Shown: in pieces, positions 1 through 3,389 of the stretch | Layout: the number at the start of each line of letters is the position of its first letter | Position numbering within the stretch: position 1 is the stretch's first letter | Assembly: GCA_023395435.1 (NCBI GenBank) | Contig: JAEWZG010000067.1 | Coordinates: 1 to 12,065, forward strand | Direction of reading: 5' to 3' | Source of the DNA: Bacillota bacterium | Lineage (GTDB): Bacteria; Bacillota; Clostridia; Oscillospirales; Ruminococcaceae | Length of the DNA stretch: 12,065 nucleotides | The notes under the pieces: generated by a model | Told to the model about the DNA's origin: nothing | Seen by the model: only the letters and a program-made list of their open reading frames with translations | The model's database searches: none | Position numbers and translations under genes: made by a program

Positions 1-403
1 TAATGTTTGCTGCCTCACATGCAGACGGAAGAAGTAAAGCATACAATAAATCTTCATAGCTTACCTTTTCGCCAATTCTTATATCAGCTGTTGAAACATT
101 CTGTCCTGCAAAATCATCAAAAGCACTCGACGGAGCAGAAACCAAAGTTTTCTTAAGTTCGTCTGGTTTATCCTTATATTGTTCTAAAAGGATTACCGCT
201 GTCATAATTTTAGTTAAAGAGGCTGGATATAACGATTTGTTTTCATTCTTTTTATAAACTACTTCACCTGAATTCAAATTAACCATATAAACCGCTTCAG
301 AATATATATCAAGAGACGGACTGAAAGAAACACCTTCAGCCGTTATAGGAATAAATAAACCAATTACCATTAAAAGTGCAAGAAAAAAACTACATTTTCT
401 CAT
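1..403 (-). CDS. D-alanyl-D-alanine carboxypeptidase (PBP5/DacF family), N-terminal part
   Basis: This is the first 134 residues of a serine-type DD-peptidase; the rest lies off the left edge. The family trims the terminal D-Ala from peptidoglycan stem peptides outside the membrane. Residues 1 to about 22 form a signal peptide (basic MRK, a hydrophobic stretch, then ITA), so the protein is exported. The catalytic SxxK motif is SLTK at residues 62-65. The second motif, expected as SxN, reads SAC at 127-129 in the context LLPSACEAAN. Cys at this position is uncommon but has a precedent in the Streptomyces K15 DD-transpeptidase. The KTG motif and C-terminal domain are outside the window. The ATG at 403-401 has GAGG ten bases upstream and a good sigma-A promoter further up. 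Which paralogue it is (dacA, dacF or dacB type) cannot be decided from this fragment. Confidence 0.9.
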   Translation of the reverse strand, partial: MRKCSFFLALLMVIGLFIPITAEGVSFSPSLDIYSEAVYMVNLNSGEVVYKKNENKSLYPASLTKIMTAVILLEQYKDKPDELKKTLVSAPSSAFDDFAGQNVSTADIRIGEKVSYEDLLYALLLPSACEAANI

Positions 404-453
404 ATGGACAAAACCTCATTTATGTATTATTATAATTATAAACTACTAATTAA

Positions 454-482
454 ATTATACCAAATAATTGACTGCTTTGCAA
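454..482 (-). promoter_or_regulatory. Sigma-A promoter of the carboxypeptidase gene
   Basis: On the minus strand a TTGCAA -35 box (482-477) is followed by a 17-base spacer and a perfect TATAAT -10 box (459-454). It lies about 50 bases upstream of the carboxypeptidase start. The -35 box sits inside the palindrome CTTTGCAAAG (475-484), which also falls in the spacer of a possible plus-strand promoter. Confidence 0.65.
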
Positions 483-495
483 AGGTTAATAATAA
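468..495 (+). promoter_or_regulatory. Possible promoter of the metallophosphoesterase gene
   Basis: TTGACT (468-473), a 16-base spacer and TAATAA (490-495) form a moderate sigma-A match about 65 bases upstream of the phosphoesterase start. It overlaps the divergent carboxypeptidase promoter, so the two would compete for polymerase. The -10 box is weak, so this is tentative. Confidence 0.35.
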
Positions 496-547
496 CTAAA
501 AATATTAAAAACAGACAATTTCGGCATATATTGTTTTCATTTTATAT

Positions 548-553
548 AAGGAG
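548..553 (+). promoter_or_regulatory. Ribosome binding site deciding the phosphoesterase start
   Basis: AAGGAG lies seven bases before the ATG at 561. The reading frame is open back to a TTG at 468, but that codon has no ribosome binding site, and the extra 31 residues precede the normal family N-terminus (MIYVTGDLHGD). Confidence 0.85.
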
Positions 554-560
554 AAACGCT

Positions 561-1232
561 ATGATATACGTAACTGGCGACCTTCACGGTGATATCAACC
601 GCTTTAAAGACAAAAAAATAAAAAAAATAAAAAAGAATGATTATCTTATTGTTTGCGGAGATTTCGGATTTATTTGGTCGGGTACAAAAAAGGAAAATAA
701 AGTTCTTAAAAAACTCGGTAAAAAGAAATATAATATCCTCTTTGTTGAAGGCTGTCACGAAAACTATGATTTATTATACAACTATCCACAGGAAGAATGG
801 AACGGCGGAAAGGTAAGAACAATATCCGGCAATTTAAGGCAACTCGTCCGTGGTAGTATATTTGAAATTGAAGGCAAAAAGATATTTGCTTTTGGTGGTG
901 GTCAGGGTGCTGATCGTCACATAAGAAAAGTACATAACACCTTCTGGGAGCAGGAACTTCCAAGTGATGAGGAGCTTATCAACGCATTAAAAAACCTTAA
1001 AAATAATGAAAGTAGTGTTGATTATATTATAACTCACGAGCCACCATCATTGCTAAAAGACTATCTTGATGTAGATAATGAACTTATTCAGACAAATCAA
1101 CTCAATGCAACATTCTCACAGATAGCCGATAGCTGTAAGTTCAAAATGTGGTACTTCGGCAAATGCCATAAGAATAAAATCGTATCAAAGCATTATCATG
1201 CTCTTTTTGATCATGTAGCAAAGATTGACTAA
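561..1232 (+). CDS. Calcineurin-like metallophosphoesterase with altered catalytic motifs
   Basis: This is a 223-residue cytoplasmic protein of the small bacterial metallophosphoesterase family. The fold is shown by the N-terminal GDLHGD (residues 6-11; D7 and H9), GDFG with D34 (33-36), the GxHEN-type motif at 64-68, THEPP (158-162) and a C-terminal WYFG-x-x-H block (197-203). Two motifs are abnormal. The usual GNHE reads GCHE, so the metal-binding Asn is Cys65. The usual GHxH reads GKCH (200-203), so its first His is Lys201. The protein may therefore use a different metal set, have a special substrate, or be inactive. No substrate can be named. The gene is monocistronic, and its stop is one base from the stop of the convergent pentapeptide gene with no hairpin between. 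An A-rich run near 604-634 encodes a Lys-rich loop. Confidence 0.88.
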   Translation: MIYVTGDLHGDINRFKDKKIKKIKKNDYLIVCGDFGFIWSGTKKENKVLKKLGKKKYNILFVEGCHENYDLLYNYPQEEWNGGKVRTISGNLRQLVRGSIFEIEGKKIFAFGGGQGADRHIRKVHNTFWEQELPSDEELINALKNLKNNESSVDYIITHEPPSLLKDYLDVDNELIQTNQLNATFSQIADSCKFKMWYFGKCHKNKIVSKHYHALFDHVAKID

Positions 1233-1233
1233 A

Positions 1234-1842
1234 CTATTCTGTTACAACACAGCCAAATGATTCAGCAATGCAAATAGATTGAGATATATCAACAATACAT
1301 TTTTTAAGATTGATATTTTTAAAATTCACTCCATCAACTCTTGCATCACGAAGATCTGCTTCTGAAAGATCTGCATTAAGGAATATTGCATTATGTAAAT
1401 CCGAATGACGAAATTTTGCTTTCTGAAGATTGCACTCACTGAATATTGCATTTGAAAATGTAATATTAGAAAGATACATACACTTGAGATTGCTACCATT
1501 AAAGCTTGCGTAAGAAAAATTTCCGCCCTTTATTTCAAAAGAAAGGAACTTTGAGTTTGAAAAATTTGAACCTACTGCCTTGCAGTTTTCAAACACAGAT
1601 GACAGAAAACTTGAATTCTCAAGATTACAATTTGAAATCTCACACTTCACTGCACTCACTTCACTAAATCTTGAACCAGAGAAATCGCAGTTCCTGAATG
1701 TACAGTCATTAAGTTTTGTATTAATAAAATTAGAAAACCTGAATTTGCAGTTTTCAAAATGATGCTCATTTAAAATGAATCCGTCAAATTCTTCACCGGT
1801 AAAATCATCATCGCGATATTCTGTTATTCCACTAATAAGCAT
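1234..1842 (-). CDS. Pentapeptide-repeat protein, Qnr-like
   Basis: The 202-residue protein consists almost entirely of pentapeptide repeats of the A(D/N)LxX/xxFxx kind (for example NCKF, NCDF, NCNL, GSNF, GSNL, NADL, EADL), with Phe or Leu every fifth residue from about 14 to 180. This predicts a right-handed quadrilateral beta-helix. The C-terminal end (about 168-202, with GVNFKNINLKKC followed by a short helix and GCVV) resembles the end of Qnr proteins (GVDLQGVKL ... GIAVI), and the length is close to their roughly 215-220. Qnr and McbG relatives mimic DNA and protect gyrase from quinolones or microcins. Whether this one does is inference, since many pentapeptide proteins have other or unknown roles. 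An ATG start at 1842 is preferred over the GTG at 1851 because of ribosome binding site spacing. The gene has its own promoter. Confidence 0.85.
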   Translation of the reverse strand: MLISGITEYRDDDFTGEEFDGFILNEHHFENCKFRFSNFINTKLNDCTFRNCDFSGSRFSEVSAVKCEISNCNLENSSFLSSVFENCKAVGSNFSNSKFLSFEIKGGNFSYASFNGSNLKCMYLSNITFSNAIFSECNLQKAKFRHSDLHNAIFLNADLSEADLRDARVDGVNFKNINLKKCIVDISQSICIAESFGCVVTE

Positions 1843-1850
1843 TATTATCA

Positions 1851-1855
1851 CTCCC
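1851..1855 (-). promoter_or_regulatory. Ribosome binding site deciding the pentapeptide gene start
   Basis: GGGAG at 1855-1851 (minus) is eight bases before the ATG at 1842-1840. The in-frame GTG at 1851 overlaps this site and so cannot be the start. Confidence 0.75.
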
Positions 1856-1867
1856 GCGTTTTTTCAT

Positions 1868-1896
1868 ATTATACCACAAATGTAAATAGACAGCAA
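1868..1896 (-). promoter_or_regulatory. Sigma-A promoter of the pentapeptide-repeat gene
   Basis: TTGCTG (1896-1891), a 17-base spacer and TATAAT (1873-1868) lie about 25 bases upstream of the start codon. The gene is thus expressed separately from the small gene and sigK upstream, which are cut off by the hairpin at 1943-1971. Confidence 0.7.
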
Positions 1897-1942
1897 TTAT
1901 TTTTGATTCATGCAGAAATATGTCACATTAGCTTTAAAAAAT

Positions 1943-1975
1943 AAGCATTCACAAAAGTTTTGTGAATGCTTTTTT
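1943..1975. terminator. Bidirectional intrinsic terminator
   Basis: AAGCATTCACAAAA (1943-1956) and TTTTGTGAATGCTT (1958-1971) form a 14-base-pair inverted repeat around a single central base. T runs lie on both sides: TTTTTT on the plus strand, and TATTTTTT on the minus strand. On the minus strand it follows the stop of the 36-residue gene directly, so it ends the sigK/small-gene transcript. Confidence 0.85.
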
Positions 1976-1978
1976 ATA

Positions 1979-2089
1979 TTATCTATCTGTATTCGGGCCG
2001 AGAGGCTCTTTTTTTATATTATGAGGGATATCCTTACTGTTATTGCCTTTTTTGTTTTCTTTCTTTTTATCTCTGCTTACCTTCGACAT
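1979..2089 (-). CDS. 36-residue basic small protein, hypothetical
   Basis: The reading frame is ATG to TAA, 36 codons. The start MSKVSRDKKKENKKGNN is followed by SKDIPHNIKKEPLGPNTDR. It has no hydrophobic stretch and no Cys, and about a third of the residues are Lys or Arg. Support for translation is strong: GGAGG (2100-2096) six bases before the ATG, and an intrinsic terminator four bases after the stop. The gene lies 86 bases downstream of sigK in the same direction with no hairpin between, so it may be transcribed in the mother cell late in sporulation. A weaker -10-like box (2116-2111) could also give it its own promoter. Size and charge recall small spore proteins, but I do not recognise a family. 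The PHN and LGPNTDR motifs look like conserved ends to search with. Confidence 0.7.
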   Translation of the reverse strand: MSKVSRDKKKENKKGNNSKDIPHNIKKEPLGPNTDR

Positions 2090-2110
2090 TATAAACCTCC
2101 TGTAATATTT

Positions 2111-2116
2111 ATTATA
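2111..2116 (-). promoter_or_regulatory. Possible -10 box before the 36-residue gene
   Basis: TATAAT on the minus strand lies 22 bases before the small gene start. No convincing -35 box is found at 16-18 bases; the best is TACTTA. It may be incidental in AT-rich DNA. Confidence 0.25.
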
Positions 2117-2175
2117 AATGGTAATGTCTAATGTAAGTATTGCACATTTTTCTCCCTTTATTCCTCAGAAGTAAA

Positions 2176-2880
2176 TTATCCTCTTAAAAGCGGGGTCTTA
2201 TCATATTTTTTCTTAAGCATACAAAGTGCTTTTTTCTCAATTCTTGAAACATATGAGCGTGATATATTAAGCTTATCAGCTATTTCTCTTTGAGTAAGTG
2301 GGTGATAGCCATAAAGCCCATATCGGAGCTTTATTATCTTTGCTTCCCTTTCATCAAGACATTCATCAATGAATTTATATAACTGCTCGGACTTAATAAT
2401 AAGATCAACCTGTTCAACCATGCATCCTGTATCAGCAACAATGTCCATTAGTGTTAGCTGATTGCCGTCCTTGTCGGTATCAATGGATTCTTCAAAATGT
2501 ATTTCTCCAGCACTCTTTTTAAGGCTTCGAAAGTACATAAGGATTTCATTTTCAATACACTTACTTGCATATGTTGCAAAGCGTGTTCCTTTTGAATAAT
2601 CAAAAGTGGAAACTGCCTTTATAAGCCCAATGGTTCCGATTGAAATAAGATCATCCTGTTCCTTAGAATATGAGTAATATTTTTTAATAATATGTGCGAC
2701 AAGCCTAAGATTATGTTCAATAAGCTTGTTACGTGCATCTGAATCACCTGTTGCCATTTTTTCAAAATACTCAAGCTCCTCCTTTGCTGCTAATGGCTTC
2801 GGGAATACGCCGTTGCTTTCAAGATATAGTGCAAAATACAGAAGATTGTTAAGTGCAAAAGTTATAAGATTTGAAAACAT
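2176..2880 (-). CDS. sigK: RNA polymerase sporulation sigma factor, pro-sigma-K
   Basis: The 234-residue protein matches Bacillus SigK along its length. Clear blocks are IEHNLRLVAHI (54-64), DLISIGTIGLIKAV (77-90), a region 2.4 block with KGTRFATYA (98-106) and CIENEIL (108-114), and a region 4.2 helix-turn-helix (about 195-219) with TQREIADKL and SRSYVSRIEK. Sigma-K directs late mother-cell genes (coat, cortex, mother-cell lysis). Residues 1 to about 20 form a hydrophobic pro-sequence before FPKPL, as in pro-sigma-K, which is cut by the membrane protease SpoIVFB. Cleavage is expected near residues 19-20. The coding sequence is unbroken, with no skin-type element. The ATG at 2880 has GGAGGG six bases upstream; the GTG at 2886 overlaps that site. 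No terminator follows, so transcription may continue into the small gene. Confidence 0.95.
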   Translation of the reverse strand: MFSNLITFALNNLLYFALYLESNGVFPKPLAAKEELEYFEKMATGDSDARNKLIEHNLRLVAHIIKKYYSYSKEQDDLISIGTIGLIKAVSTFDYSKGTRFATYASKCIENEILMYFRSLKKSAGEIHFEESIDTDKDGNQLTLMDIVADTGCMVEQVDLIIKSEQLYKFIDECLDEREAKIIKLRYGLYGYHPLTQREIADKLNISRSYVSRIEKKALCMLKKKYDKTPLLRG

Positions 2881-2885
2881 ATACA

Positions 2886-2891
2886 CCCTCC
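2886..2891 (-). promoter_or_regulatory. Ribosome binding site deciding the sigK start
   Basis: GGAGGG (2891-2886) precedes the ATG at 2880 by about six bases. The alternative GTG at 2886 overlaps it. Starting at 2880 gives MFSNLITFAL, which fits the usual pro-sequence length. Confidence 0.8.
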
Positions 2892-2917
2892 TTTTTTTAA
2901 GACGATATATATATTTA

Positions 2918-2945
2918 TATGTATGTACATGTTTTGAGTATAACC
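2918..2945 (-). promoter_or_regulatory. Candidate sigma-E type promoter of sigK
   Basis: On the minus strand GGTTATAC (2945-2938) is followed by CATACATA (2925-2918), similar to the sigma-E -10 consensus CATACAnT with a central ATA in the -35 box. The spacer is about three bases shorter than usual; shifting the -10 to the overlapping CATATAAAT corrects the spacing but weakens the match. SigK genes elsewhere are read by sigma-E and then by sigma-K, so such a site is expected here. Tentative. Confidence 0.3.
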
Positions 2946-3111
2946 GAAATAATTCGTCAGCTTTGTACTTTTTGTTTAAGTAATTGTTGCCTTATATAAT
3001 TTAATATGGTATCATATTGAAATATATAAAATTGGACAATCAGAGGATAAAAAGATATTATATAGTATAAACAACTTAATCATATAAAACCACGAAAAAA
3101 TTTTACACACC
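2946..3111. other. AT-rich intergenic stretch between divergent sigK and the metal leader
   Basis: No open frame with a ribosome binding site and no stable hairpin is seen. The only signal is a weak minus-strand sigma-A-like match: TTGTCC, then 17 bases, then TATGAT, ending near 3012. If real, it would give sigK a long leader. Otherwise nothing is recognised. Confidence 0.4.
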
Positions 3112-3140
3112 TTGACAAATAGTTTTGCATATATTATTAT
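3112..3140 (+). promoter_or_regulatory. Sigma-A promoter of the metal riboswitch/ATPase unit
   Basis: A perfect TTGACA (3112-3117), a 17-base spacer and TATTAT (3135-3140) place the start of transcription near 3147. That is about 28 bases before the first riboswitch helix, so all of the leader is transcribed. No separate repressor site is obvious; control appears to act in the leader RNA. Confidence 0.8.
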
Positions 3141-3174
3141 ATGAGTATTCTCTTTGCACTGCATTTAATCTACA

Positions 3175-3283
3175 GTACAAACTGAGCAGGCGATAAACCA
3201 GGTGACGATCTGGTTTGTGGGGCCGGGCCACCCAGCGAGTGGCAGCAGATATGATTTATTTCACATCTGTGGGACAGTAGTAT
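3175..3283 (+). ncRNA. NiCo (czcD) metal-ion riboswitch aptamer
   Basis: The RNA matches the NiCo riboswitch consensus block by block: ACTGAGCAGGC (3181-3191), GCCGGGC (3222-3228), AGCAGAT (3244-3250) and ATCTGTGGGACAGT (3265-3278). The four-way junction can be drawn. P1 is ACTG (3181-3184) with CAGT (3275-3278), extended by GTAC/GTAT outside an A-rich internal loop. P2 is AAACCAG (3195-3201) with CTGGTTT (3210-3216). P3 is GCCAC (3227-3231) with GTGGC (3239-3243). P4 is CAGAT (3246-3250) with ATCTG (3265-3269). The class was described as a Ni2+/Co2+ sensor and has since been argued to respond to Fe2+. It lies directly upstream of a P-type cation ATPase, as expected for the class. Confidence 0.93.
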
Positions 3284-3303
3284 GTTCCATAGGTGTGTTT
3301 TTT
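3262..3303 (+). terminator. Riboswitch-controlled intrinsic terminator
   Basis: CACATCTGTGGGACA (3262-3276) pairs with TGTTCCATAGGTGTG (3283-3297) over 15 positions, including a few G-U pairs, around the loop GTAGTA. It is followed at once by T6 (3298-3303). Its 5' arm contains the 3' strands of aptamer helices P4 and P1. Ligand-stabilised aptamer and terminator therefore exclude each other, which predicts termination without metal and read-through with metal (an ON switch). Confidence 0.88.
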
Positions 3304-3352
3304 ATACCCTTATGGAATATTCGACTTAATATGGAGTGCCATAGAGCTATCA
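3285..3352 (+). promoter_or_regulatory. Alternative hairpins downstream of the terminator
   Basis: The distal leader can form TTCCATA (3285-3291) with TATGGAA (3311-3317), which competes with the terminator's 3' arm. It can also form TATGG (3330-3334) with CCATA (3339-3343) around loop AGTG. TATCA (3348-3352) can further pair with TGATA (3371-3375), just before the ribosome binding site. The first pairing could act as an antiterminator; the last lies near, but does not cover, GGAGGT. Function is inferred from complementarity only. Confidence 0.4.
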
Positions 3353-3389
3353 AACGCCAAGCCGAAAAGCTGATACGGAGGTAACTTAT

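Noticed and set aside
468..560. N-terminal extension of the phosphoesterase from a TTG codon
   Set aside because: There is no ribosome binding site, it overlaps promoter elements, and the family begins at the ATG 561 sequence preceded by AAGGAG.
1910..2131. Plus-strand open frame of 73 codons
   Set aside because: It crosses a terminator hairpin and is antisense to the 36-residue gene, which has a far better ribosome binding site and context.
3202..3384. Open frame of 60 codons upstream of the P-type ATPase
   Set aside because: It lies entirely within the riboswitch, terminator and leader. It has no ribosome binding site, and its composition is explained by RNA structure.
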